The translations under genes were made by a program, and so were the position numbers. From assembly GCF_016863435.1 (NCBI RefSeq), contig NZ_BOOW01000043.1, forward strand, positions 62,001-126,000: a stretch of 64,000 bases of DNA, given 5' to 3'. Source of the stretch: Sinosporangium siamense. GTDB taxonomy: Bacteria; Actinomycetota; Actinomycetes; Streptosporangiales; Streptosporangiaceae. How positions within the stretch are numbered: position 1 is the stretch's first letter; every line of letters begins with the position of its first letter. Below, piece after piece: positions 16,392-25,136 of the stretch. The notes under the pieces were generated by a model, which worked only from the letters and a program-made list of their open reading frames with translations, did no database searches and was not told the DNA's origin.

Positions 16392-18315
16392 CAGACCCGT
16401 TCCTGGCTCCGCCGCACAGGGCGAGAACAGTGCCGCCCTGGGCGAGAGCGGTGTCGCACAGAGCGAGAGCGGTGTCGCACAGAGCGAGAAACCTGTCGCC
16501 CTATGCGCGAGCGATGTCGCCCAGGGCGAGTCCCGCGTGCCTGGCGACCGTCCACTGCCCGAGCAATCCTCCGCCGGGATCAAAACCCAGCTATCCCGAG
16601 GAATCCACCTCGCGATCCTCGCCGTCACGGTGACCATCCAGTTCACCCTGTGCCTATCGGGTCTCATCGAGCACAGCGCACGGTATCAACCGCTCTGGCT
16701 GGAGATCACGGGGTTCCTGCTACTGGCCGGGGTGGCGGCGGTCACCGCCGCCTACCTGCTCACCAAACGCTACATTCCACCCGCAGCCCGATGGACCGGC
16801 ATCGTATTGGTCTTGCTCGCCGCCGGAGCAGCCGCCGTCGCCTCACCGGCGGGCACCCACCTCGACCCCGCACACTGGTATTTCGGCCTGGTCGGGTGGT
16901 ACGGCGTGCTGCTGCTTTTCGACCTACCCCTGGTTCATCTGACCGTCTTTCTCATCGCGAACCTGACGCTGGCCGCCGTCAAAGCAGCCGTGTCCCACGT
17001 GCCGGACCTCGAAACGTGGGCGTCCATGGCGGTGTCGGCGCTCTCCATTTACGGCTTTCAATTGGCCCTCGGTCTCGTGGTACACGGTGTCCACCGCGTC
17101 GCCGTACGCGCCGGGGAGGCCGCGGCAGAAGAAGAACACATCCGCACCGAGGAAGCAGTCGCCGAACACCTGCACCGCGACCACCAGCGGCGTTATGTGT
17201 CCCTGCTCGGCTCGACCATTCCGATGCTCGCCGGGCTCGGATACGGCACACTCGACCCGGCGGATCCCGAAGTACGGCGGCGCAGCGCCCACGAGGCCGC
17301 GCGAATGCGACGCCTGTTCGCCGAGAACGACAATGTGTCCGACCGCCTGGTACACGAACTCCGCGCCGTCATCGAGGTCGCCGAACGCGGCGGCATCACC
17401 GTGGACTTCGCGGCCCGCGGCCGGCCACGGGACCTTCCGCAAGAAGTACGGCGTGAACTGATCGACCCCGTGTCCGCCGTGCTGGCCGCCGCCGGTCGGA
17501 CCGATTCGACCATGCGGGTCACCGTGGTGCGCACCCCGGATCGAGTCCGTGTCAGCGCGGTGGGCGAAATACCTGAACCGCCGCACATGGAAATTCACAT
17601 CCGGACTGGTCGAAGTGAACGACGTGGTGGCAGGAGACCGACTGTGGGTGGAGGCGGTGTGGCACGACAGACAGCCGTCACAGTGACGGCCATCGACGAC
17701 CATCCGGTGGTGCTGGCGGGAATGAAACATTGGTACGCGACGGCCGACCCGCCGATCACCGTCGTAGCCGCCGGCCCCACCCCGAAATCCGCATGGACTC
17801 CCCCGGGCGACGCGGCCACCGTCGTCGTCCTCGATCTGCAGTTGCAGGCCGGGCCGCCGGCATACGGCGAACTGCGGCGCCTGGTCGACGCGGGCCGCCA
17901 GGTCATCGTCTTCACCATGCGCGACGACGAACGCACCGCATTGACCTGCCTGGACATCGGGGCGTTCACATATCTCACCAAGGCCGAGGGCGAAGAACAC
18001 CTGGTCGCCGCCACACACGCCGCCGCCGACAACCGGCCTTACACCCCGCCCGCCCTGGCCGGCGCCTTCGGCACGAACACCGCCGCCGACCGCCCCCGGC
18101 TTTCCTTGCGTGAGGAGGAGGTGCTGATCGAGTGGTTCCAGAGCGAGTCGAAGGAACTCGTGGCCGCGAAACTCGGCATCACCCCGCGCACAGTCAACTC
18201 TTACCTGGACCGCATTCGCATCAAGTACGCGAACGTCGGACGCGAGGCCAAAACGAAGGCCAACCTGGTCGCACGAGCCATCCAAGACGGACTGGTGGGC
18301 GTGGACGACCTGTGA
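16384..18315 (+). CDS. Sensor kinase-like protein joined in frame to a NarL-type response regulator
   Basis: One open frame of about 643 residues. Residues 1-60 hold short Gly-Glu-Ser repeats. Residues 70-230 are membrane segments, and 240-410 resemble a kinase-like ATPase without a clear phospho-His. From about 425 there is a receiver (VTVTAIDDHPVVLAG, phospho-Asp in VVVLDLQLQ) and a C-terminal LuxR-type helix-turn-helix (LSLREEEVL...ELVAAKLGITPRTVNSYLDRIR). The join looks accidental. After 17605 a second frame reads VEVNDVVAGDRLWVEAVWHD then stops at 17686, which looks like a normal kinase C-terminus, and a GTG at 17659 behind GGTGGAGG would be a normal regulator start. A one-base shift near 17605-17640, real or a sequencing error, probably fused two overlapping genes. 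Confidence 0.75.
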   Translation: MSDRPVPGSAAQGENSAALGESGVAQSESGVAQSEKPVALCASDVAQGESRVPGDRPLPEQSSAGIKTQLSRGIHLAILAVTVTIQFTLCLSGLIEHSARYQPLWLEITGFLLLAGVAAVTAAYLLTKRYIPPAARWTGIVLVLLAAGAAAVASPAGTHLDPAHWYFGLVGWYGVLLLFDLPLVHLTVFLIANLTLAAVKAAVSHVPDLETWASMAVSALSIYGFQLALGLVVHGVHRVAVRAGEAAAEEEHIRTEEAVAEHLHRDHQRRYVSLLGSTIPMLAGLGYGTLDPADPEVRRRSAHEAARMRRLFAENDNVSDRLVHELRAVIEVAERGGITVDFAARGRPRDLPQEVRRELIDPVSAVLAAAGRTDSTMRVTVVRTPDRVRVSAVGEIPEPPHMEIHIRTGRSERRGGRRPTVGGGGVARQTAVTVTAIDDHPVVLAGMKHWYATADPPITVVAAGPTPKSAWTPPGDAATVVVLDLQLQAGPPAYGELRRLVDAGRQVIVFTMRDDERTALTCLDIGAFTYLTKAEGEEHLVAATHAAADNRPYTPPALAGAFGTNTAADRPRLSLREEEVLIEWFQSESKELVAAKLGITPRTVNSYLDRIRIKYANVGREAKTKANLVARAIQDGLVGVDDL

Positions 18316-18752
18316 TCCCCCGGCCGCACCGCGTTTTCCGGGTCGGCGCCAAGGGCATGTGACCACCAAGCGAGCCCGCATCGGAGGCCTGTGTCCATCG
18401 GCGGAGCCGATGCCACACCGGCGCAGACAGCCTCCTTAGCGAATCGCTGCTTCTTGGCGGATCCGCAGCGCCATCGACGACGACCTGTGATCTCCCAGCC
18501 ACATCGCGTTTTGTGGGTCGAACGACCGTCACCCCCAAGGAGCACGCTTCCCTAACGTGGTGGCCCACGGCACCGACGCGGCCTCGTGTGCGCTCATTTT
18601 TCGCGACCGACCAGCGCGTGTCCACACTCGGTCGTCGCGACGGGGCGAGGCGCACGACACGCGACCGTGGGGGGAATCTCGCGCCGCTGCCGAGCCGCGT
18701 CGGTGCCGACGGGGCGAAACAAGCAAGCTCAAAATAGATTCGGAGTTCTTCG
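18316..18752. other. Gap of about 440 bases with a duplicated gene end
   Basis: The end of the response regulator gene is partly duplicated: GACGACCTGTGATCCCCC at 18304 and following bases recur with about 80 percent identity at 18479-18520 (GTGATCTCCCAGCCAC). The remainder has no supported gene. Its last 40 bases are A/T richer (AGCTCAAAATAGATTCGG) and should hold the promoter and ribosome site of the lectin gene. Confidence 0.55.
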
Positions 18753-19547
18753 TTGACGCGGCTTTCCAAGCGTTCACTCAAGCGGACCACCATGCGCGGC
18801 CTGGCGGCGAGTGCGCTTCTCACGGCGGCGATGGCCCTGCCAATGTCGTTCGCCACGACGGCTCAGGCCGGTGCGGTCGACAAGACGGACGACAAGCTGA
18901 CCTCGGGGGAAATCCTCAAGCCGAGCGAGTCGGTCAAGTCTGACAACGGGCAATACAAGCTGATCCAGCAGAACGAGGGCAACCTCGTCCTCTACGGCCC
19001 CGGGAACAAGGCACTCTGGGCGACCCCCACCTCGGGCGAGCCCACCTACGCGACCATGCAGCGCGAAGGCAACCTGGTCATCTACAGCGCCGCCAACCGG
19101 CCCCTGTGGAGCACCAACACCGCCGGCAACCCGGGCGCCTACCTCACCGTGCACAATGACGGAAATCTCGTCATTTACTCCGCCAGCAACCGGGTGCTGT
19201 GGTCACGCCACGCCTACATCGGCTCGTTGCCGTCGGGCCACACCCTGAACCCCGGCCAGACGATCCAGTCACCGAACGGCCAGTACAAGCTGATCATGCA
19301 GCGCGAGGGCAACCTCGTCCTGTACAGCAGCGACAACCGCCCCAAGTGGACCACCCCCACGGCAGGCAACCCCGGCGCCCGCGCCGTGATGCAGCGCGAA
19401 GGCAACCTGGTCATCTACACCAGCGACAACCGCGCCAAGTGGGCCACCAACACCGCCCGCAACCCCGGCGCCTACCTGGCCGTACAGAACGCGGGCAACA
19501 TCGTCCTCTACTCCAAGGACAACAAGCCCCTCTGGACGTCCCGCTAA
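18753..19547 (+). CDS. Secreted bulb-type (B) lectin domain protein
   Basis: A secreted lectin of about 264 residues. An N-terminal signal peptide (positively charged MTRLSKRSLKRTTMRG, hydrophobic core, cleavage near AQAGA) is followed by two bulb-lectin domains (about 50-155 and 160-264). Each has three copies of the mannose-site pattern QxDxNxVxY in variant forms: QQNEGNLVLY, QREGNLVIY, HNDGNLVIY, QREGNLVLY, QREGNLVIY and QNAGNIVLY. The canonical Asp is mostly replaced by Glu, so sugar affinity may be altered. TTG at 18753 lies behind CGGAG and gives the complete signal peptide; ATG at 18792 is the alternative. A terminator hairpin follows. Likely extracellular carbohydrate binding or antagonism. 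Confidence 0.88.
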   Translation: MTRLSKRSLKRTTMRGLAASALLTAAMALPMSFATTAQAGAVDKTDDKLTSGEILKPSESVKSDNGQYKLIQQNEGNLVLYGPGNKALWATPTSGEPTYATMQREGNLVIYSAANRPLWSTNTAGNPGAYLTVHNDGNLVIYSASNRVLWSRHAYIGSLPSGHTLNPGQTIQSPNGQYKLIMQREGNLVLYSSDNRPKWTTPTAGNPGARAVMQREGNLVIYTSDNRAKWATNTARNPGAYLAVQNAGNIVLYSKDNKPLWTSR

Positions 19548-19572
19548 CCCCAACCCCCACCCCACCTAAACA

Positions 19573-19613
19573 CCGCGCACCAGCCCGGCCCCACCCGCCG
19601 GACTGGTGCGCGG
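19573..19613 (+). terminator. Terminator after the lectin gene
   Basis: An 11-bp perfect stem (CCGCGCACCAG at 19573-19583, complement at 19603-19613) around a GC-rich loop, followed by CTTTCGTC. It starts 25 bases after the lectin stop codon. Confidence 0.75.
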
Positions 19614-19868
19614 CTTTCGTCATGCCCGATAGGAAGCCGACGACTACCAACCCAGCGCAAGCCCCATCCCAGAACCGACAATCCCACAGCCTCCGAAGCC
19701 CCAGACACGAAAGATCCATTCATTGGATGGCAGCCCCCAGCACCGCACACATTCTTAAGTCGTAGGACTTCAGCACCGAGCCGAACCCGCCCATGCTCAT
19801 CCCGAAGGAAACACGAATCGCCACCAGTGCCGATTCGCCAAGTGATCTTCCTCCATAACGTCGAGTAC

Positions 19869-21065
19869 ATGCTCCCCTCCCCAACCGAAGCTCCCAAAAT
19901 CCCCCGCATCCTCGCCTTGGACGTCCTCCGAGGGTTCGCCTTAGGCGGCATCCTCATGGTGAACATCCTCGGCATGGCCTACCTCTTCAAAGCCGACTCC
20001 CCCAGCGCCTCCGGCTTCGTCAACCTCTTCTTCCAGGGCAAGTTCTACGTCCTGTTCTCCTTCCTCTTCGGCTACTCCTTCACCATGCAAATGCGCTCCG
20101 CCGACCGCGACGGCGCAAGCCGTACGGGCCGCATGGTGCGCCGCTGCGTAGCCTTGATCGTCCTAGGCGCCCTACACCTGGTGTTCCTGTGGCTAGGCGA
20201 CATCCTCCTCGTGTACGGCATAGCCGGCCTGGCCCTCCTGGTCCTCTCCCGCCTCAGCCCGAAAGCCGCCCTAATAGTGGGCGGCGTCATATTGACCGCC
20301 ATCAGCGCCCTGACCGTCTTCGCAGGCGGCGACGGCTCCGAAAACGGCCCAATGTTCACCCCTGCCGAGAAGGCCACCCTCCTGGCCGACTACAGAGGCG
20401 ACTTCCTCAGCGCCGCAGAAGCCCGCCTCGAAGTCTTCGGCGCACTAGGCTTCGGCTCCCCCGTGGCCACCGCGCTAGCCGTACTCCCCCTCTTCCTCTT
20501 CGGCCTGGCCGCCGGCAAAGTCAGACTGCTGGAAGACCCCGCCAAGTACACAAGGCTGCTCCCCAGAGCCCAGTGGATCGGTCTGGGCATAGGCGGTTCA
20601 CTAACCCTCGCCCTAAACATCTCCCAGTGGACCGACACGGCCCCCGAAAACGTAGCCGTAGGCATAAGCATCCTGGCCTCCCCCCTACTGGCCATGGGCT
20701 ACGCCGCCACCGTCCTCCGCATCGCCCACCACCTGAAGTGGTTCGCCGCAGCCGGCAAAATCGCCGCCACCAACTACATAGCCCAGTCCGTGATCACCGC
20801 GATCCTGTTCACCGGCGCCGGGTTCGCCCTAGCCGACCGCCTCCCAGCCTGGATCGCCCTGGCCATCGCAGCGACCATCTTCCTGGCCCAACTCGCCTTC
20901 AGCGCGTGGTGGACCAGAAACCACCGCTACGGCCCCATCGAATGGCTCCTCCGCAAGGCCACCTACGCCTTCAGCCCCTCCCACCCGCCCCACAGCCCCC
21001 AGAATCCAAAAAATTCACACGCCCCCCAAACCCCCACCCCACCACCTCCCACCAACCCCCTCTGA
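19869..21065 (+). CDS. DUF418 domain membrane protein
   Basis: An integral membrane protein of about 398 residues in the YeiB/DUF418 family, found widely in bacteria with unknown function. It has about ten hydrophobic segments. The conserved opening is RILALDVLRGFALGGILMVNI, and the DUF418 region (about residues 225-365) contains GRIAATNYIAQSV-like sequence (here AGKIAATNYIAQSV) and ends GPIEWLLRKATY. A Pro/His-rich tail follows. ATG at 19869 (MLPSPTEAP) matches the family start; a GTG at 19827 would add 14 residues. Codon choice here is unusually rich in CTA and ATA for this strain. A strong hairpin downstream terminates it. Confidence 0.85.
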   Translation: MLPSPTEAPKIPRILALDVLRGFALGGILMVNILGMAYLFKADSPSASGFVNLFFQGKFYVLFSFLFGYSFTMQMRSADRDGASRTGRMVRRCVALIVLGALHLVFLWLGDILLVYGIAGLALLVLSRLSPKAALIVGGVILTAISALTVFAGGDGSENGPMFTPAEKATLLADYRGDFLSAAEARLEVFGALGFGSPVATALAVLPLFLFGLAAGKVRLLEDPAKYTRLLPRAQWIGLGIGGSLTLALNISQWTDTAPENVAVGISILASPLLAMGYAATVLRIAHHLKWFAAAGKIAATNYIAQSVITAILFTGAGFALADRLPAWIALAIAATIFLAQLAFSAWWTRNHRYGPIEWLLRKATYAFSPSHPPHSPQNPKNSHAPQTPTPPPPTNPL

Positions 21066-21121
21066 CCAGCCAAAACCCACCCCACCCAGGCTCCCGCCAC
21101 CACCCCCGAACCCCTGTACAC

Positions 21122-21156
21122 CCGCCTGATCACGGCACGCTATCGTGATCAGGCGG
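21122..21156 (+). terminator. Terminator between DUF418 gene and tRNA-Lys
   Basis: A perfect 13-bp stem, CCGCCTGATCACG (21122-21134) against CGTGATCAGGCGG (21144-21156), with a 9-base loop. It ends transcription from the DUF418 gene before the tRNA-Lys promoter region. Confidence 0.75.
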
Positions 21157-21204
21157 AACTCCGGTGCGTAGCACGCGGTAACCTCTGTACCCTGCGTATA
21201 GCAA

Positions 21205-21280
21205 GGGCCGTTAGCTCAATTGGCAGAGCTGTGGACTTTTAATCCATAGGTTCCGGGTTCGAGTCCCGGGCGGCCTACCA
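21205..21280 (+). tRNA. tRNA-Lys (TTT), integration target
   Basis: Acceptor GGGCCGT pairs with GCGGCCT plus discriminator A. The anticodon loop CTTTTAA gives TTT (Lys), the T arm is CCGGGTTCGAGTCCCGG, and CCA is encoded. From position 21228 the 3' part is repeated exactly at 46993-47048, so the gene was used and restored by the integrated element. Confidence 0.97.
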
Positions 21281-21283
21281 CCT
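21228..21283 (+). repeat. attL (56-bp direct repeat, part of tRNA-Lys)
   Basis: Identical over 56 bases to 46993-47048. It starts in the anticodon stem (GCTGTGGACTTTTAATCC) and runs through the T arm, the CCA end and three more bases. This is the left attachment site and keeps tRNA-Lys functional. Confidence 0.95.
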
Positions 21284-21597
21284 CTTACCCCGCCTGACCT
21301 GGGCTTTCTCCATTCTCATGGGCCTTCGGCGAGCTGTTGGGCTCAAGTGGTTGCTCGGTGGTCGCTCCCTGCGCGGGTCGTGGTCGTCGCCCCACCGAGA
21401 TCGGGCCTCCTCGTCAGGTCAGACCCTGTGGAAGTGCGGCAGAACACCAACATGAAAGCCCTGAGGGTGCGCCGTGCCCGAAGCGCACAGCGGCCGGACC
21501 AAATGTTGATCAAGCCAGGCTCCGGGTAAGCCAGGCTCGCCCATGTCCTCGTGTCGTGGTGTCCACAGTGGGTCCGTTCTGAATCTCCTCCAGCAGA
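21284..21597. other. Gap inside attL end; possible integrase arm sites
   Basis: No gene is convincing in these 314 bases. GGTTGCTCG at 21349-21357 followed by GTGGTCGCTC resembles the pair GGTTGCTCG/GGTTGCTC at 46862-46880 inside the other end of the element. Such repeats near both ends could be arm-type binding sites for the integrase, but this is only a pattern match. Confidence 0.45.
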
Positions 21598-21966
21598 ATG
21601 GATCTCCCCGTGATCACCCATCTCCTGCTCCCCGGCATCGTCCTGCTCGGCCTGATCATCGCCCGCCCCACCACGGCTTCGGACACCAGCGGGTGGCAGT
21701 ACAGGACCGCCTACGGCAGCGTGTACGTGTCAGCGGACCGGAAGCACATCACCGTCTGCGACCACAGAGCGGACAACCTCTACGCCGAAGCCGAATACGC
21801 CACCTCAGCCCTCGGCATCCACACCCTGGCCGACACCAACGGCGCCGAACCCGGCTGCGGAGGAGAACGCACATTCTTCAGCAAAATCGACGTGTTCAAA
21901 CTGTGCTCTGGCACCCGAAGAGTCACCCGAAGCTGTTACGAGTCTGTATGGATCAAAGATCAGTAG
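21598..21966 (+). CDS. Small secreted protein, unknown function
   Basis: A product of 122 residues that I do not recognise. It has a clear signal peptide (hydrophobic residues about 5-22: VITHLLLPGIVLLGLIIA, cleavage near TTAS) and a short mature domain with four cysteines that could form two disulfides (VCDHRAD, GCGGE, LCSGT, SCYES). The mature part is rich in Tyr, Asp and Arg. It is the first gene inside attL, faces the integrase, and ends in front of a shared hairpin terminator. A secreted cargo protein is the simplest reading. Confidence 0.6.
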   Translation: MDLPVITHLLLPGIVLLGLIIARPTTASDTSGWQYRTAYGSVYVSADRKHITVCDHRADNLYAEAEYATSALGIHTLADTNGAEPGCGGERTFFSKIDVFKLCSGTRRVTRSCYESVWIKDQ

Positions 21967-22001
21967 CGCCAATCACCATTGTGAGCTTCGGCCCTCACTG
22001 T

Positions 22002-22041
22002 GAGAACGCCCGCCAGGGCCTAGGCCCCGGCGGGCGTTCTC
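22002..22041. terminator. Bidirectional terminator
   Basis: A perfect 13-bp stem, GAGAACGCCCGCC (22002-22014) and GGCGGGCGTTCTC (22029-22041). It lies between the convergent small secreted gene and the integrase gene and can serve both. Confidence 0.85.
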
Positions 22042-22061
22042 ATGCGAAGGCGGGGGTCACA

Positions 22062-23678
22062 TCACCGCTGGTCCCGTCTCGGCACAATCGACCGTGCCGC
22101 CCAGGAACCCAAACGCCTCACGCGCCTATGACCGCCTTCACGCGCAATGGGGGCCGGAACGGTGATGAGCGCTGCGGTGGCTTCGGCCGCAGCCGCTGCG
22201 ACCTGCGGATAGACGCTGGTGTAGGTGTCGCGGGTGAAGGCCGAGGACAGGTGCCCCAGAGTCTCCTGCACCACCTTCAGCTCCACGCCCGCCGCCAGCA
22301 TCAGCGAGGCCGCGCCATGCCGAAGATCATGCAACCTCACCGGTGGCAGACCCGCCTCGTAGGCCAGCCAGTAGAACTGGTCGGTCACATGCTGCGGGTG
22401 CAGCGGGCGGCCAAGTTCGTCGGTGAACACGAATCCGCTGTCGAACCAGTCCTCTCCTGCCGCGAGGCGTTCCTTGTTCTGGCGTGTTCGGTGCTCCTTG
22501 ATGGTGGCCATGGTCTCGGCGTCGACCGCGATGATCCGGTCGCTGGCGTCGGTCTTGGGCTTGCCCTGGACCGGTTGCCAGCCGAGCTGGGTGATCTGCC
22601 AGTGCACCCCGATCGTCTGCGCCGACATGTGCACGTCCGGCCATCTCACCCCGACCGCCTCTCCTCTGCGCAGGCCGCGCAGGGCGATCAGCCGGTACAG
22701 GGCGTACAGGCGGTGAAGACGCGCATGGGCCAGGAAGGTCGAAGTCTGGGCCGGTGTCCACACCATCGCTGGGGAAGGGCGTGATGTCCCGACAAAGACG
22801 CCGATCACATCGACTCTCTTGCCCTCCCTGCGCCGCCTCTCGTCGGCGAGACGTTCAGCGTGGTCGTTCCTCCATTGGGCGAAGCGTTCATCGGTCCACA
22901 CCATCGGCCGCGAATGCACCGGCGGGGGCATCTCCACCGCTGCCGCGGGATTGAAGTCCAGCAGCCGATCCTGCTTGATCGCGATGTTCAACGCGTGCCG
23001 GAGCGTGGCGCGAATGCGGTACATGGTCGTCACCCCGACCGGGCGCCTGTACCTCACCTTCGCCCGCTCCTCAGGATCGCCGCTGGCACGAGCCTGGACG
23101 ATGACCTCGTTGAACTCCTCGATCGCATCGAACATGCCCGCGATGTCCGACACCCGCAGCCGGTCCAGCCGGATCTCGCCCAGGTAGGGGTTGAGGTAGA
23201 GGCGGATGTGGGATTCGTAGACGCGCCTGGTCGTGTCGTCAATGCGGCGTTTGCGCCCGAGGAACTCCTGTAGCCATTCCGCCACCGTGACCTGCCGGTT
23301 GAGGTCCTGGCGGGTGCGGACCTTGCGCCGTACCTCCTCGGTGTCGGGGAGCCTTCTCGTCTCCTTGAAGGTCGCGAGGATCAGCGCGACGATCTGCCGC
23401 TTGATCCGGGGATCGTCGTCGAGCGCGAGCAGCCCGCGGGCGTGGTCGAGCTCGGCCTCGGCCTCCTCCAAGGAGGCCAGCCCGCCATGGCGCAGCGGGG
23501 TACGGCGTGTGCCGTCGGCGTGCGGGGGAAGTTCGAGCTGGTAGGCCCACTTCCCGTGAGTACTGCTCCACCGGGGGCCTTTGCCGCCCGAGCGGCGAAG
23601 CTTCGGGCATGCTTGGCCGATTCTCTTCCCGGTTTTCTCGTCGCGACAGGTGCAGGTCTTGTAGATGGTTCCCGCCAC
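22062..23678 (-). CDS. int: Tyrosine recombinase (integrase)
   Basis: A phage-type integrase of 538 residues that should catalyse integration into tRNA-Lys and, with the excisionase, excision. The N-terminal part has an AP2-like/arm-binding region with several Cys (TCTCRDEKTGKRIGQAC) and the core-binding SAM-like domain (about 130-260). The catalytic domain has all the pieces: the first Arg in IALRGLRRGEAVGVRW, His-x-x-Arg in VRLHDLRHGAASL, the second His in QETLGHLSSAFT and the nucleophile Tyr in DTYTSVYPQV. GTG at 23678 lies behind GGAGAGG. It is 6 bases downstream of the excisionase and co-transcribed with it. The gene looks intact. Confidence 0.96.
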   Translation of the reverse strand: MAGTIYKTCTCRDEKTGKRIGQACPKLRRSGGKGPRWSSTHGKWAYQLELPPHADGTRRTPLRHGGLASLEEAEAELDHARGLLALDDDPRIKRQIVALILATFKETRRLPDTEEVRRKVRTRQDLNRQVTVAEWLQEFLGRKRRIDDTTRRVYESHIRLYLNPYLGEIRLDRLRVSDIAGMFDAIEEFNEVIVQARASGDPEERAKVRYRRPVGVTTMYRIRATLRHALNIAIKQDRLLDFNPAAAVEMPPPVHSRPMVWTDERFAQWRNDHAERLADERRRREGKRVDVIGVFVGTSRPSPAMVWTPAQTSTFLAHARLHRLYALYRLIALRGLRRGEAVGVRWPDVHMSAQTIGVHWQITQLGWQPVQGKPKTDASDRIIAVDAETMATIKEHRTRQNKERLAAGEDWFDSGFVFTDELGRPLHPQHVTDQFYWLAYEAGLPPVRLHDLRHGAASLMLAAGVELKVVQETLGHLSSAFTRDTYTSVYPQVAAAAAEATAALITVPAPIAREGGHRRVRRLGSWAARSIVPRRDQR

Positions 23679-23684
23679 CAGGGT

Positions 23685-23960
23685 TCACCTCTCCTGGTCG
23701 TCGCGATGTTCGTCATCGCGGTGTCCCAGCAGCACCTGCAGCCCGCGCACCGGCACCTGGTAGCGGCTCCCGATCCGGATCACCTTGCAGGGGAACAGTC
23801 CGGCCTTGGCCAGCTGGTAGGCCTTGGTACGACCCATGCCCAGCAGCCGCCCGGCGGTGACCACATCGATCACGGCGGGCCCGGCCTCCGTCAGCGCCAC
23901 CGCAGTCTTCACCTTTCCGGAGACCCGACGTTCCTGGAATCGCTGAGCTTCGTTGGTCAT
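23685..23960 (-). CDS. xis: Excisionase-type helix-turn-helix protein
   Basis: A protein of 91 residues with an excisionase/HTH_17 domain (about residues 30-75: VIDVVTAGRLLGMGRTKAYQLAKAGLFPCKVIRIGSRYQVP). Such proteins bind the attachment arm and direct the integrase toward excision. It lies immediately upstream of int in the same transcript, the standard arrangement for actinomycete integrative elements. About 220 bases without a gene separate it from the next gene. Confidence 0.92.
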   Translation of the reverse strand: MTNEAQRFQERRVSGKVKTAVALTEAGPAVIDVVTAGRLLGMGRTKAYQLAKAGLFPCKVIRIGSRYQVPVRGLQVLLGHRDDEHRDDQER

Positions 23961-24182
23961 TTCCGCTCACCTCCCGTTTGATGGATCACGCGTTCGGCCC
24001 GGCGAAGATCGCGCACGACGCGATCGTCCGGGTACAGAAGTGCTGCGCCCCCGGCCGGACCCGCCCGTTGATCCATGGGTCGGCCGCATGCTCACGCCGA
24101 AAGGCGAGCGCTGACAGCCGACCGCAGGCCGGGGCGGGGTGGCCGGTGGCGCGGGTATCGACACCCACCTGGTTCGAAGGCG

Positions 24183-25136
24183 TCAAGCGCGAATCCGTTT
24201 GTCATCCGCCGTCCCCGACGACGTCACACGCGGGGTAGCGCCTTCGACGAGAGGGCCGTCCGCCGGCTTGCGGAAGATCAGCAGATCCTCGTGCGCGATC
24301 GCGTGAATCGGCAGCCCTCGCGCCCAGCCCCTGCGCGCCTCGTGCAGCTGGAAGAACGACGACCGGTTCAACAACCGCCGCTCGCCCACCCCGCACAACA
24401 GGCAGGCGATCCGATCGGCGAACTCCAACCCGCTCGCCTGCCCGACTTCCAGAACGCAGCCCGGCAGATCCACGAGCTCACCGTGCAGTCGGTAGGGCCG
24501 CACCGTGACCGCCACGGCCCCACCCGGCCGCAGCAACTCACCGCACCCCTCCAGGATCCGTCCGAACCCCTCCAGCAGATCCGGCAGGCTCCGATGAGCG
24601 AGATTCGCCCGATCGCGGGAGTAGCGGTGGTTCCACTTGCGTATCCCCGCCTTCCCGCTGTCCCTGGTGGAGCGAACGTGACCATGAGTCATCGCCCCAT
24701 ACGGCGGCGAGGTCAATACCAGCGCCACCCGCCTTGCCAGTTCCGCAAGCAATCGGCCGATTGCCCGCGCGTCCCCCGAGATCACCCTTCCGGGACCCGT
24801 CGCGCCCTGCCGTTCGGCAAGGGCGAGCCCGGCCACGGCGACCTTGGCCCACCGCTCTTCGAACTCCACCCCCACCGCACGACGGCCGAGGTGAACGGCC
24901 TCGACCAACGTGGTGCCGATCCCGCACATGGGATCGACCACCAGCTCCCCTGGCCGGGAGTAGGTGCCGATGACCATGGCCGCGATGGCCGGGAGCATCT
25001 TGGCCGGATGCCTCATCGCCTCAGGAACGTATCGGCCGTTCCGCTGAGCCCGGGACTGCTTCTGCCCCGTCGCCCACACAGACGTGATCTCATGCGTCGA
25101 CTTCAGCCCCTCCCATTCCCAAGGACTCGGATTCAC
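24183..25136 (-). CDS. DNA methyltransferase, TRM11/N4-N6 type
   Basis: A probable orphan DNA methyltransferase of about 317 residues. The AdoMet loop is VVDPMCGIGTTLVEAVHLGR, an RNA/DNA methylase type motif I shared with TRM11-like enzymes, and the catalytic motif is LTSPPYGAMTHGH (S/T-PPY, typical of N4-cytosine or N6-adenine methylases). I chose GTG at 25136 (VNPSPWEWEG); the open frame extends into the upstream methylase-like gene, which overlaps it by 47 bases. No restriction partner is adjacent, so the pair may modify element DNA to evade host restriction. The target base is uncertain. Confidence 0.8.
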   Translation of the reverse strand: MNPSPWEWEGLKSTHEITSVWATGQKQSRAQRNGRYVPEAMRHPAKMLPAIAAMVIGTYSRPGELVVDPMCGIGTTLVEAVHLGRRAVGVEFEERWAKVAVAGLALAERQGATGPGRVISGDARAIGRLLAELARRVALVLTSPPYGAMTHGHVRSTRDSGKAGIRKWNHRYSRDRANLAHRSLPDLLEGFGRILEGCGELLRPGGAVAVTVRPYRLHGELVDLPGCVLEVGQASGLEFADRIACLLCGVGERRLLNRSSFFQLHEARRGWARGLPIHAIAHEDLLIFRKPADGPLVEGATPRVTSSGTADDKRIRA

